A stretch of 64,000 nucleotides of DNA from Streptomyces iakyrus (GTDB taxonomy: Bacteria > Actinomycetota > Actinomycetes > Streptomycetales > Streptomycetaceae). Within the stretch, counting starts at the first letter, position 1, and each line of letters opens with the position of its first letter. The stretch covers positions 55,290 through 119,289 of the forward strand of contig NZ_JNXI01000021.1 in assembly GCF_000717055.1 (NCBI RefSeq), read 5' to 3'. The position numbers and the translations under genes were made by a program. This document shows, piece by piece, positions 15,754 to 24,033 of the stretch. Under the pieces are notes generated by a model. That model searched no databases, had not been told where the DNA came from, and was given only the letters and a program-made list of their open reading frames with translations.

Positions 15754-17328
15754 TCAGAGGGGGATGTTGCCGTGCCGGCGTTCCGGCATCGGGGCGCGTT
15801 TGCCGCGCAGTGCGCGCAGGGCGCGGCAGACCTGCTCTCGTGTCTCGCGCGGCGCGATGACGGCGTCGACACAGCCGCGCTCGGCGGCGAGATACGGGGT
15901 GCCGTGGATGCGCTCGTACGCGGCGAGGAGGTCGGCGCGCAGGGCCTCCGGGTCGTCGGACGCGGCGAGTTCGCGCCGGTGCAGGACGCCCACGGCCCCC
16001 TCGGCGCCCATGACGGCGATCCGGGCGGTGGGCCAGGCGAGGTTGACGTCCGCGCCGAGGTGCTTGGAGCCCATCACCGCGTATCCGCCGCCGTACGCCT
16101 TGCGCACCACGACCGTGACCTTGGGGACGGTGGCCTCGGCGTAGGCGTACAGCAGTTTCGCGCCCCGCCGGATGATCCCGGCCTGCTCCTGCCGTACCCC
16201 GGACAGATAACCGGGCACGTCGGCGAAGGTCAGCAGCGGGATGCCGAACGCGTCGCAGAACCGCACGAACCGCGCGGCCTTCTCGGACGCGTCGATGTCG
16301 AGGACCCCGGCGGCGTGCAGCGGCTGGTTGGCGACGACGCCCACCGAACGGCCCTCGATCCGGGCCAGGGCGCAGATGATGTTCGGCGCGAACAGCTCCT
16401 GCACCGGCAGCAGTTCACCGTCATCGACGACCGCGCGCAGGATCTCCCGCATGTCGTAGGCCTCGCCGAGCCGGTCCGGGACGACCGCGTCGAGCCCGGC
16501 ACCGGGCGCGGCGCTCCCCGGGGCGTACTCCGGTGGCCGTTCCAGGTTGTTGGCCGGCAGGTAGGAGAGGAGGTCGCGCACGGTGTCGAGGGCGTCCTCC
16601 TCGTCGGCGGCCAGGAAGTGGGCATTGCCGTTGACGGTGTTGCTGGTGCGGGCGCCGCCCAGCTCCTCGGCGGTGGTGCGCTCACCCGTGACCGTCTCGA
16701 TGACGTCGGGACCGGTGACGAACATGTGCGAGGCGCCGTCCACCATCACCGTGAAGTCGGTGATCGCCGGCGAGTACGCCGCACCGCCCGCGCACGGGCC
16801 GAGGACGACCGAGATCTGCGGGATCACCCCGGACGCCTTGACGTTGCGCCGGACCAGCTCGGCGTAGAGGGCGAGCGCGGCGACACCCTCCTGGATGCGG
16901 GCCCCGCCGGAGTCGTTCAGGCCGATCACCGGGCAGCCCGTCTTCAGGGCCAGCTCCATCAGGGCGACGGTCTTCTCGCCGAAGGCCTCGCCCATGCTGC
17001 CGCCGAACACGGTGGAGTCCTGCGCGAACACGCAGACCGGGCGCCCGTCGACCGTGCCGTACCCGGTGACCACGCCGTCGCCGTACGGGCGCCGGGGGTC
17101 GTGCCCCGCGGGCCGGGCCCGGACGAACAGACCGGTCTCGGTGAAGGAGTCCTTGTCCACGAGCCGCTCGATCCGCTCCCGGGCCGAGAACTCCCCGCGT
17201 CTGCGCGGCCCGCCCGGGGCCACCGCCCGCTCCCGGCGGTGCTCCAGGCCGGCGACGCGCTCCGCGGTGCCCCCGGGCGCGTGCGGCGCCGTCTCCCCCG
17301 GACCGGATGCTGTCACCTCTGTGCTCAC
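15754..17328 (-). CDS. Acyl-CoA carboxylase, carboxyltransferase (beta) subunit
   Basis: The 524-residue protein belongs to the PccB/AccB/AccD family. It has GEFSARERIERLVDKDSFTETG, VFAQDSTVFGGSMGEAFGEK, LNDSGGARIQEGV with the first oxyanion hole, GPCAGGAAYSPA, and GGGYAVMGSKHLGADVNLAWP in the second crotonase domain. The subunit transfers carboxyl from biotin on a separate alpha subunit to an acyl-CoA; no alpha or epsilon gene is nearby. At the residue aligned with Asp422 of S. coelicolor PccB, a known selectivity position, I read Ala (GGYAVMG), so propionyl-CoA may not be the substrate. The GTG at 17328 follows GGAGG by five bases. It is 62 bases upstream of the FAAL-cutinase ORF, in the same direction. 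Confidence 0.88.
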   Translation of the reverse strand: MSTEVTASGPGETAPHAPGGTAERVAGLEHRRERAVAPGGPRRRGEFSARERIERLVDKDSFTETGLFVRARPAGHDPRRPYGDGVVTGYGTVDGRPVCVFAQDSTVFGGSMGEAFGEKTVALMELALKTGCPVIGLNDSGGARIQEGVAALALYAELVRRNVKASGVIPQISVVLGPCAGGAAYSPAITDFTVMVDGASHMFVTGPDVIETVTGERTTAEELGGARTSNTVNGNAHFLAADEEDALDTVRDLLSYLPANNLERPPEYAPGSAAPGAGLDAVVPDRLGEAYDMREILRAVVDDGELLPVQELFAPNIICALARIEGRSVGVVANQPLHAAGVLDIDASEKAARFVRFCDAFGIPLLTFADVPGYLSGVRQEQAGIIRRGAKLLYAYAEATVPKVTVVVRKAYGGGYAVMGSKHLGADVNLAWPTARIAVMGAEGAVGVLHRRELAASDDPEALRADLLAAYERIHGTPYLAAERGCVDAVIAPRETREQVCRALRALRGKRAPMPERRHGNIPL

Positions 17329-17583
17329 AACCACCTCCGAAGTGGCTCTCGAATATGGCAGCGAGGCGGGGGAGTGCCGGGCGGATCGCCGTTCTGTTTG
17401 GGGGAGTTGAGTCTTCCGGCGCCGGCTTTCATCCAGGTGTGACAAGGGTGCTTCGGGGGGCCGGGGCCGCGATTCAGCGGCCCGGGTGCTGAATGCGTTC
17501 TCCTTCTTCTATTGGACCCCCGGCCGCGCGGCGTCCAGGCTGGAGTGCACCATCGCCCGACAGCCGGAAGAGGTCACGAACCC

Positions 17584-18441
17584 ATGCACAGCCGCCGCAT
17601 CGGTGACGTCGAGGTCAGCGCGATCGGCCTGGGCGCGATGCCCATGTCCATCGAAGGACGACCGGACGAGGAACGCTCCCTCGCCACCATCCACGCCGCG
17701 CTCGACGCCGGTGTGACCCTGATCGACACCGCGGACGCCTACCACCGCGACGCCGACGAGGTCGGTCACAACGAAACCCTGATCGCCAAGGCCCTCGCCT
17801 CCCACGGCCGCGGTGGTGACGTCCTGGTCGCCACCAAGGGCGGCCACCTGCGCCCCGGCGACGGCAGCTGGACGCTCGACGGCAGCCCCCGCCACCTCAA
17901 GGCGGCCTGCGAGGAGTCCCTGCGCCGGCTGGGCGTCGAGGCCATCGGCCTCTACCAGTTCCACCGCCCCGACCCGCGCGTCCCCTACGCCGAGTCCGTC
18001 GGCGCGATCCGGGACCTGCTCGACGAGGGCAAGATCCGCATGGCCGGCATCTCCAACGCGAACCCGGAGCAGATCCGGCAGGCCCAGGAGATCCTCGGCG
18101 GGCGCCTGGTCTCCGTGCAGAACCAGTTCTCGCCGACCTTCCGCTCCAGCGAGCCGGAACTGCGCCTGTGCGACGAACTCGGCATCGCGTTCCTGCCCTG
18201 GAGTCCCCTCGGCGGGATTTCGAAGGCCGGTGAACTGGGTTCGGGCCACGCCCCCTTCGCCCGGATCGCCGAGGCACGCGGCGTGAGCCCGCAGCGCGTG
18301 TGCCTGGCCTGGATGCTCGCCAAGTCGCCGGTGGTCGTCCCGATCCCCGGTGCGAGCCGGCCCGAGACCATCCGCGACTCGCTCGCCGCCGGCGACCTGA
18401 CCCTGACCGCCGAGGAGCTGGCGGAGCTGGACGCCGCCTGA
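17584..18441 (+). CDS. Aldo/keto reductase
   Basis: The 285-residue protein starts MHSRRIGDVEVSAIGLGAMPMS. It contains IDTADAYHRDADEVGHNETLIAKAL (catalytic Asp and Tyr), VATKGGH (Lys), IGLYQFHRPDP (His) and VVVPIPGASRPETIRDS (cofactor tail), so it is a complete AKR. The insertion around YHRDADEVG differs from the reductase at 11093. The ATG was chosen because the family consensus starts there; an open frame extends upstream. A very strong terminator follows. The substrate is unknown. Confidence 0.9.
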   Translation: MHSRRIGDVEVSAIGLGAMPMSIEGRPDEERSLATIHAALDAGVTLIDTADAYHRDADEVGHNETLIAKALASHGRGGDVLVATKGGHLRPGDGSWTLDGSPRHLKAACEESLRRLGVEAIGLYQFHRPDPRVPYAESVGAIRDLLDEGKIRMAGISNANPEQIRQAQEILGGRLVSVQNQFSPTFRSSEPELRLCDELGIAFLPWSPLGGISKAGELGSGHAPFARIAEARGVSPQRVCLAWMLAKSPVVVPIPGASRPETIRDSLAAGDLTLTAEELAELDAA

Positions 18442-18447
18442 CCAGCC

Positions 18448-18490
18448 CAGGAGACCCGGGGACGGCCGCGTGCCGTCCCCGGGTCTCCTG
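18448..18490 (+). terminator. Perfect 19-bp terminator hairpin
   Basis: The arm 18448-18466 (beginning CAGGAGACCC and ending GACGGC) is an exact reverse complement of 18472-18490, with loop CGCGT. It starts seven bases after the stop codon of the aldo/keto reductase. It lies 58 bases ahead of the ABC transporter gene, which should therefore have its own promoter. Confidence 0.85.
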
Positions 18491-18548
18491 CTGCCGACGA
18501 GCACGTACGCGCACCACACGCACCGGCAACCGGGGAGGACCACCGCCG

Positions 18549-20318
18549 ATGGCATCGTCGTGGGAAAGACCGCTCGACCACTGCTACCGGGGCGAGCACC
18601 CGATCCGCACCCTCGCCTACCTCTTCCGCGCGGACCGGCGGCGGCTGCTCGCGGCCGCGGCCGTCTTCACCGTCAAGCACAGCCCCATCTGGCTGCTGCC
18701 GCTGATCACCGCGTCCATCATCGACACCGTCGTCCAGCACCAGCCGATCAGCCGCCTGTGGGCCAGCACCGGCCTCATCCTGTTCATCCTGCTGATCAAC
18801 TACCCGCTGCACGTGCTGTACGTCCGCCTCCTCTACGGCAGCGTCCGCCGCATGGGGACCGCCCTGCGCTCGGACCTGTGCACCCGCATGCAGCAGCTGT
18901 CCATCGGCTACCACTCCCGCGTCAGCGCCGGTGTCCTCCAGGCCAAGGTCGTGCGCGACGTGGAGACGGTCGAGCAGATGGTCCAGCAGACCGCCGAGAT
19001 CGGACTGGGCGCGACCACCGTACTCATCGGCGGACTGGTCATCATCGCCGTCCGCACCCCCGAGTTCCTCCCCGTCTTCCTGGTCGTCGTGCCCGCCGCG
19101 GCGCTCCTCATCGCCCGGCTGCGGGCGCGCCTGCGCACGCACAACGAGCACTTCCGCCACGAGGTGGAGACGCTGTCGTCCCGCGTGACGGAGATGACCC
19201 GGCTCATCCCGGTCACCCGTGCCCACGGCCTGGAGGGCAAAGCGCTGCGCCGCATGAACGGCACCCTGGACCGGCTGCTCCACTCCGGACTCCGCCTCGA
19301 CCTGGTCAACGGCCGGTTCGGCTCGCTGGCCTGGGTGGTGCTCAACGTCGTCGGCGTCCTGGTCCTGGCCGGCGCGGCCCTGCTCTCCTACCACGGCGTC
19401 TGGGGCGTCACCGCCGGAGACGTCGTGATGCTCAGCGCCTTCCTGACCACCCTCACCAACTCCACGACAACGTTGGCAGGGCTCGCCCCGGTCATCACCA
19501 AGGGTCTGGAGTCCGTCCGCTCGGTGGGCGAGGTCCTCCAGGTCCCGGAACTGGAGGACAACGAAGGCAAGTCCGAGCTCACGGCCCTGCGCGGGGCCGT
19601 CACCTTCGAGCAGGTCGACCACGTCTACGAGACCGGCGGGCGCCCGGCGGTACGGGACTTCACCCTCGACGTCGCCGCGGGCGAGACCGTCGCCCTCGTC
19701 GGCGCGTCCGGCGCCGGCAAGTCCACCGTCCTGAACCTCGTCATCGGCTTCATCCGCCCCACCTCGGGACGGCTGCTGCTCGACGGCACCGACATGAACA
19801 CCCTCGACCTGCGCACCTACCGCCGCTTCCTGTCGGTGGTGCCGCAGGAGTCGGTCCTCTTCGACGGCACGATCCGCGAGAACGTCGCCTACGGCATGGA
19901 CGACGCTGACGAGGAGACGGTCCGGGCGGCCCTGCGCGACGCCAACGCCCTGGAGTTCGTCGACCGCCTGCCACGGGGCCTCGACACCCTGGTCGGCGAG
20001 CACGGCGCCCGGCTGTCCGGCGGGCAGCGGCAGCGCCTCGCCATCGCCCGGGCCCTGATCCGCGACCCCCGGGTGCTGGTCCTGGACGAGGCGACCTCGG
20101 CGCTCGACACCCGTTCGGAGGCCCTCGTCCAGCAGGCGCTGGCCCGGCTGCTGCACGGGCGCACCACGTTCGTCGTCGCGCACCGGCTGTCCACCGTCCA
20201 GGGCGCCGACCGGATCGTGGTGATGGGCGACGGCCGCATCGAGGAGATCGGCACGCACGAGGAGCTGCTGCGCAAGGGCGGGGCATACACCGCTCTGCAC
20301 AGGGGCCAGCTCACCTAA
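18549..20318 (+). CDS. ABC-type exporter, fused membrane and ATPase domains
   Basis: This 589-residue half transporter has an N-terminal six-helix membrane domain (about residues 20-310) and a C-terminal nucleotide-binding domain. The latter has Walker A GASGAGKST, signature LSGGQRQRLAIARAL, Walker B VLVLDEATSALD and the H-loop VAHRLSTV. It would act as a homodimer, since no partner gene adjoins. The family exports lipids, drugs or peptides. The start at 18549 is the ATG nearest to the conserved N-terminal cytoplasmic helix; the larger open frame upstream overlaps the preceding reductase and terminator. Cargo is unknown. Confidence 0.9.
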   Translation: MASSWERPLDHCYRGEHPIRTLAYLFRADRRRLLAAAAVFTVKHSPIWLLPLITASIIDTVVQHQPISRLWASTGLILFILLINYPLHVLYVRLLYGSVRRMGTALRSDLCTRMQQLSIGYHSRVSAGVLQAKVVRDVETVEQMVQQTAEIGLGATTVLIGGLVIIAVRTPEFLPVFLVVVPAAALLIARLRARLRTHNEHFRHEVETLSSRVTEMTRLIPVTRAHGLEGKALRRMNGTLDRLLHSGLRLDLVNGRFGSLAWVVLNVVGVLVLAGAALLSYHGVWGVTAGDVVMLSAFLTTLTNSTTTLAGLAPVITKGLESVRSVGEVLQVPELEDNEGKSELTALRGAVTFEQVDHVYETGGRPAVRDFTLDVAAGETVALVGASGAGKSTVLNLVIGFIRPTSGRLLLDGTDMNTLDLRTYRRFLSVVPQESVLFDGTIRENVAYGMDDADEETVRAALRDANALEFVDRLPRGLDTLVGEHGARLSGGQRQRLAIARALIRDPRVLVLDEATSALDTRSEALVQQALARLLHGRTTFVVAHRLSTVQGADRIVVMGDGRIEEIGTHEELLRKGGAYTALHRGQLT

Positions 20319-20374
20319 TACCGGTCGCAACCGATCAGTTCTCGTCAAATCCGCTACAGGTGAGAAAATCGTGT

Positions 20375-20399
20375 GAATGTTTCCGCGTGGTTCGGGCAT
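20375..20399 (+). promoter_or_regulatory. Possible stress sigma factor (SigB-type) promoter
   Basis: GAAT (20375-20378), a 15-base gap and GGGCAT (20394-20399) resemble the GNNT-N14-16-GGGTAT pattern of Streptomyces SigB-family promoters. It lies 31 bases before the DUF5133 gene. The last box has one mismatch, so this is tentative. Confidence 0.35.
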
Positions 20400-20429
20400 A
20401 CGCAGCGAAAACACAGAGAGGGGCGCTAC

Positions 20430-20681
20430 GTGCTTGTACCGGACCGGAAGATCGTCAGGGAGTTGCTGACGCGCTACGCGTCGCTGAGGATCGCTCAGTC
20501 GGAGAGGCACGTGCCGAAGGCGGCACGCGAGCTGGAGGACGTCAGCTACACGCTGTGCGTGATGATGGGGACGTCCGACATCAGTGACGCCATCGCCAAG
20601 GCGGATGTCCTGCTGCTCACCGAGGGCCGGCAGCACGCCGCCGACGCGGACGGGGAGAACGGCCTGACGCTGGTCGGCTGA
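20430..20681 (+). CDS. DUF5133 domain-containing protein
   Basis: The 83-residue protein begins VLVPDRKIVRELLTRYASLRIAQSERHVPKAARELEDVSYTLCVMMGT, which is the DUF5133 pattern of small Streptomyces proteins. It is mostly helical, with no signal peptide. The GTG at 20430 has GAGAGGGG upstream; an in-frame ATG 57 bases earlier would add a segment with no family resemblance. A SigB-like promoter may precede it. Members are often found near stress genes, but no biochemical role is known to me. Confidence 0.8.
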   Translation: MLVPDRKIVRELLTRYASLRIAQSERHVPKAARELEDVSYTLCVMMGTSDISDAIAKADVLLLTEGRQHAADADGENGLTLVG

Positions 20682-20715
20682 CCGCTGACGAAAGGCCCGG
20701 CGCGGACCGGGCGGC

Positions 20716-20753
20716 ACGCCTCGGCGGCTCCTAGGAAGGGGCCGCCGAGGCGT
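20716..20753. terminator. 13-bp hairpin overlapping the end of the GlxA gene
   Basis: ACGCCTCGGCGGC (20716-20728) pairs perfectly with GCCGCCGAGGCGT (20741-20753). It spans the stop codon of the minus-strand regulator (20731-20733) and lies 35 bases after the DUF5133 gene, so it can serve both. Confidence 0.65.
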
Positions 20754-21702
20754 TCGTGCGCCCGTGGAACGCCGTGCGGTAGGCGTACGGCGTGGTGCCC
20801 ACCACCTTGCGGAACCGCTCCCGGAACGCGGTCGGCGAGCCGAAGCCCGCCTGGCGTGCGATCCGCTCGACGGGGTGGTCGGAGTTCTCCAGCAGGTACT
20901 GGGCGCGCCGCACCCGCGCCCGCAGCAGCCACTGCAGCGGTGTGGTGCCGGTCTGCTCGCGGAAGCGGCGGCTGAAGGTCCGCTCGCTCATCCCCGCCCG
21001 CGCCGCCAGCATGCCCAGCGTCACCTCGTGCGCGAGATGGTCCTCGATCCACTCCAGCACCGGTTCGAGCGCGGACCCCCGGGGCACGGGCGGATGCTCG
21101 TGCACGATGAACTGGGCCTGTCCGCCCTCCCGTTCCAGCGGCATGACCGACATGCGGGCGATGTTCGCGGCGACGGCCGACCCCAGATCCCGCCGGATCA
21201 TGTGCAGGCACAGGTCCAGCGCGGCGGCCGCACCGGCCGAGGTGAGGATCTGCCCGTTGTCGACGTACAGCACGTCCGGCTCCACCTCGACCCGCGGGAA
21301 GCGCCGGGCCAGTTCCCCGGCGGCCACCCAGTGCGTGGTGGCGCGCAGCCCGTCCAGCAGCCCGGCCTCCGCCAGCACGAAGGCTCCCACGCACACCGAC
21401 GCGATCCGGGTCCCCGCCTCGGCCGCCTCCCGCAGGGCCGCCAGCACCCGGGCGGACGGCGGCGCCGCGTCGGGGGAGCAGCCGGGCACGATGACGGTGT
21501 CCGCCTCCGCCAGCGCCTCAAGACCCCGCTCGATCCGCAGGGTGAAGCCGCCGTCCGCGCGCACCTCGGGCGTCTCGGCGCACAGCCGGACCCGGTAGGC
21601 CGGCCGCCCGTCCGGCAGGTGGGTCCAGGCGAACGTCTGCTGGGGAGCCGCCATGTCGAAGGGCACGACTCCGTCGAGGACCAGGATCGCCACCGAGTGC
21701 AT
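20731..21702 (-). CDS. GlxA-family (DJ-1/PfpI plus AraC) transcriptional regulator
   Basis: The 323-residue protein has an N-terminal DJ-1/PfpI-like amidotransferase fold: MHSVAILVLDGVVPFDMAAPQQTF, then IASVCVGAFVLAEAGLLDGLRATTHW with the cysteine of the nucleophile position. The C-terminal AraC helix-turn-helix pair is TLGMLAARAGMSERTFSRRFREQTGTTPLQWLLRARV. ATG 21702 was preferred over a GTG nine bases upstream because an AGGG lies before it. It is divergent from the membrane protein at 21887, a likely target. A second regulator of the same family lies at 51668. Confidence 0.9.
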   Translation of the reverse strand: MHSVAILVLDGVVPFDMAAPQQTFAWTHLPDGRPAYRVRLCAETPEVRADGGFTLRIERGLEALAEADTVIVPGCSPDAAPPSARVLAALREAAEAGTRIASVCVGAFVLAEAGLLDGLRATTHWVAAGELARRFPRVEVEPDVLYVDNGQILTSAGAAAALDLCLHMIRRDLGSAVAANIARMSVMPLEREGGQAQFIVHEHPPVPRGSALEPVLEWIEDHLAHEVTLGMLAARAGMSERTFSRRFREQTGTTPLQWLLRARVRRAQYLLENSDHPVERIARQAGFGSPTAFRERFRKVVGTTPYAYRTAFHGRTNASAAPS

Positions 21703-21886
21703 GACCGTCACCCTAGGCGGCTTCCCGCCGGTCCTGTGACGTGGGGTTCGCGGCAGCTCCGCAAGCGCAAGCGCAGGTCGGACGAGTTGGCGAGAATCCG
21801 TTGGAAGCTGTCGTTCCAGCCCGTGGGGGATCACCCGGAGGCGTCCTAGCGTGGGCGCGTCGACCGCATTCACGGAAAGAGCCCCG

Positions 21887-22336
21887 GTGACCAAGATCCT
21901 GCTGTCCCTCCATGTCCTGGCCGCCATCGTCGCCGTCGGTCCCGTGACCGTCGCGGCCAGCATGTTCCCGCCCGCCGTGCGGCAGGCGGCTCCCGCCGGT
22001 GCCGGAACGGCGGCGCTCCTGCACCGCATCTGCCGCGTCTACGCCAAGGTCGGACTCACGGTCCCCCTCCTCGGGTTCGCCACCGCGGCCGCGATGGGTG
22101 TCCTCGGCAGCGGATGGCTCGTCACCTCCATCGCCCTCACCGCCGCGGCCGCCGGAATCCTGATCGCCTTCGTCCTGCCCCGCCAGGAGGAACTCCTCGG
22201 CCAACTGAGGGACGAACAGGGCGTCGACCGGCGGAGCACCGCCCGACTGGCCATGTTCACCGGTGTGTTCAACCTGCTGTGGGCCACGGTCACCGTCCTG
22301 ATGATCGTCCGGCCGGGGTCCACCACGGGAGCCTGA
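21887..22336 (+). CDS. Four-helix integral membrane protein (DUF2269-like)
   Basis: The 149-residue protein starts VTKILLSLHVLAAIVAVGPVTVAASMFP. It has four hydrophobic segments at about residues 4-26, 52-73, 75-98 and 123-143. The early SLHVLAAIVAVGP motif resembles the DUF2269 group of predicted membrane proteins. It is divergent from the GlxA regulator with a 184-base gap, which suggests control by that regulator. No transport or redox residues are evident. The function is unknown. Confidence 0.72.
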   Translation: MTKILLSLHVLAAIVAVGPVTVAASMFPPAVRQAAPAGAGTAALLHRICRVYAKVGLTVPLLGFATAAAMGVLGSGWLVTSIALTAAAAGILIAFVLPRQEELLGQLRDEQGVDRRSTARLAMFTGVFNLLWATVTVLMIVRPGSTTGA

Positions 22337-22476
22337 AAAAGTCCCGCGATCGCCTGTCACGGATGTCCGGTCTGCGTCAAGTCATCCCAAGGAATTCACA
22401 CTCCGGGACACCGTGCCGCCTACACTCGCAGTCTCGCCCCCGCACGGGGCCGACGAGCAGAAAGGCACGTTGACGG

Positions 22477-22680
22477 GTGTTCCAGGATTCCCCCATCTAC
22501 GACCGACTCATCGCGGAGCGCGGTGACGTACCCGCACAGGTGCGCCGCGAGGCCGAACGGGTGAGCAGGGAACTGGAGCTGGTCATGCGGCCCTCACAGT
22601 CCCTCGGCTACGACCGTCCGCACTCCCCGGGAGCCGGCTGGCAGCGCTCCGGCATGCTCCCCGGCCCGCGACCGCAGTGA
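22477..22680 (+). CDS. Small conserved hydrophilic protein, function unknown
   Basis: The 67-residue protein starts at a GTG: VFQDSPIYDRLIAERGDVPAQVRREAERVSRELELVMRPSQ. This is an amphipathic helical half followed by a flexible Pro/Gly tail. I recognise the IYDRLIAERGDVPAQVR-x6-R pattern from short Streptomyces proteins found beside tgmB-like ATP-grasp genes. It converges on tgmB, with a hairpin between their ends. It could be a partner of the RiPP locus, but this is inference. Confidence 0.72.
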   Translation: MFQDSPIYDRLIAERGDVPAQVRREAERVSRELELVMRPSQSLGYDRPHSPGAGWQRSGMLPGPRPQ

Positions 22681-22694
22681 TCCGGGCTGCGGGC

Positions 22695-22720
22695 CCGGGC
22701 CCGGTCTGCGCCGGGCCCGG
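22695..22720. terminator. Hairpin between the small gene and tgmB
   Basis: CCGGGCCCGG occurs twice (22695-22704 and 22711-22720). As the unit is itself palindromic, the copies can pair around TCTGCG. It sits between two convergent stop codons. Confidence 0.5.
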
Positions 22721-22723
22721 TGC

Positions 22724-23707
22724 TCAACGCAGCGTCGTGTTCGCTCCGTTGACGTGCAACGGCTGGACCGGAACGGGCCGGGCCAGCCACTCGGCGATGG
22801 TCCGGGCGATCGGCTGAGCCGTCTCCACCTCGACGAACCCGAACTGCCCCGACTGGTTGCACTCCAGGAACCACCAGGTCCCGTCGGAGTCCTCCACGAA
22901 GTCGAAAGCCCCGTAGGCCAGTTCCGCCTCACGCAGATAGGACAGGACCCCCGGCGCGATGCAGGACGGCACATCGACGGGACGCCACGGCGAGCCGGGC
23001 GCGGCGAACCGCACGTCCACCTCGTCCGGGTCCGCGTCCTCGGCGGCCGCCTTGCGGGCAGCCAGCATCCGCTCACCCACGACGGTGAGCCGGATGTCGG
23101 CCCGCTTGGTGATCCGCCGCTGCAGCAGCGTCGGCCCGAACGCGACGGCGGAGAAGTCCGTCTCCGGCGCGACCCGGCTGGTCGGCACCGCCCGGGGCGG
23201 GTCCTGCGGATGCGCGCCCGACACCGGTTTGACCACCAGCTCCGGGTAACGCTCGGCGAACTCGCGGGCGGCGCGCGGGAAGGTTGTGATCAGCGTCGCG
23301 GGCACCGGCAGGCCGCATCTCTGGGCCAGGCGCAGCTGCCACGGCTTGTGCCGGGCCCGGCGCGCCGCGTCGGGATGGTTCATCCAGCGCGCGTCCGAGC
23401 CTCGCAGCATGCCGTAGAGCGCCTGCGCGGCCTCCTCGGTCAGCCATGCGGACGGCTGGGCCGCCCGCGCGGCCGGGACGCCGGGCCGGCGTACCCACAC
23501 GGACCGGAGCCCCCCGATGCTCACCAGCCGCCCCCCGGCGGACAGATGGCCGCGGAACCGGCCGTGCACGAATTCCCCCGACAACGCGACACCACCGGTC
23601 AGGTCCGCGGGATCGACCCGGACCACCGGAACCCCCGTCGCGTTGAGATGCACGACGACCATGTCCGCGGTGACGTCCTCCTCACAGGTGAGGATCAGTA
23701 CGGTCAT
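22724..23707 (-). CDS. tgmB: ATP-grasp RiPP maturase (graspetide synthetase-like)
   Basis: The 327-residue RimK-like protein begins MTVLILTCEEDVTADMVVVHLNATGVPVVRVDPAD. It carries SVWVRRP, WMNHPDAARRARHKPWQLRLA (nucleotide-binding arginine/lysine region), ELVVKPVSG (ATP lysine) and FDFVEDSDGTWWFLECNQSGQFGFVE with the Mg ligands Glu and Asn. This is the architecture of graspetide synthetases, which use ATP to form ester or amide links between side chains of a peptide. tgmA lies immediately upstream, 16 bases away. The locus lacks the O-methyltransferase (tgmC/PIMT) usually found in this family. Confidence 0.88.
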   Translation of the reverse strand: MTVLILTCEEDVTADMVVVHLNATGVPVVRVDPADLTGGVALSGEFVHGRFRGHLSAGGRLVSIGGLRSVWVRRPGVPAARAAQPSAWLTEEAAQALYGMLRGSDARWMNHPDAARRARHKPWQLRLAQRCGLPVPATLITTFPRAAREFAERYPELVVKPVSGAHPQDPPRAVPTSRVAPETDFSAVAFGPTLLQRRITKRADIRLTVVGERMLAARKAAAEDADPDEVDVRFAAPGSPWRPVDVPSCIAPGVLSYLREAELAYGAFDFVEDSDGTWWFLECNQSGQFGFVEVETAQPIARTIAEWLARPVPVQPLHVNGANTTLR

Positions 23708-23723
23708 CTTCGGCGGCCCGTGG

Positions 23724-23915
23724 TCAGTCGTCGAAATGCGTCTTGGAGCCGGCGGTGGACGTCGTGGTGCCGAACTCTCTCAACAGGGCGAAGTCGGAGG
23801 CCGCGACCCGTCCGTCACGGAGCACGTTCAACTGCAGTCCGGCGTCGTACACGTACGGAATGGCAGCTTCCAACTCCACTGCCGGGCGCGCGTAGTTGAG
23901 CGCGAACGGTTGCAT
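23724..23915 (-). CDS. tgmA: Graspetide-type RiPP precursor peptide
   Basis: The 63-residue precursor begins MQPFALNYARPAVELEAAIPYVYDAGLQLNVL, the conserved PFALNYARPA leader of TgmA-type targets. It ends with the core-like TTTSTAGSKTHFDD. The C-terminal Thr/Ser residues and paired Asp would supply the hydroxyls and carboxylates for omega-ester links made by TgmB. The start at 23915 follows a GGGAGAG ribosome site; an upstream in-frame extension to 24140 has no support. The cleavage point and number of rings cannot be read. Confidence 0.88.
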   Translation of the reverse strand: MQPFALNYARPAVELEAAIPYVYDAGLQLNVLRDGRVAASDFALLREFGTTTSTAGSKTHFDD

Positions 23916-24033
23916 CGTCTCTCCCTCGTCGGTACTGCGCCGAGCAGGCGGTGCCCCGGGGCGTGGCCGCCCGGTCCGCCGGCCTGTTTCGGCTTCCAGA
24001 GACTTATACGAATCGAACGGGTGGTTGGTTTCC

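Noticed and set aside
17985..20717. 910-codon minus-strand ORF
   Set aside because: Crosses a perfect terminator and two genuine genes in antisense; composition is shadow-like.
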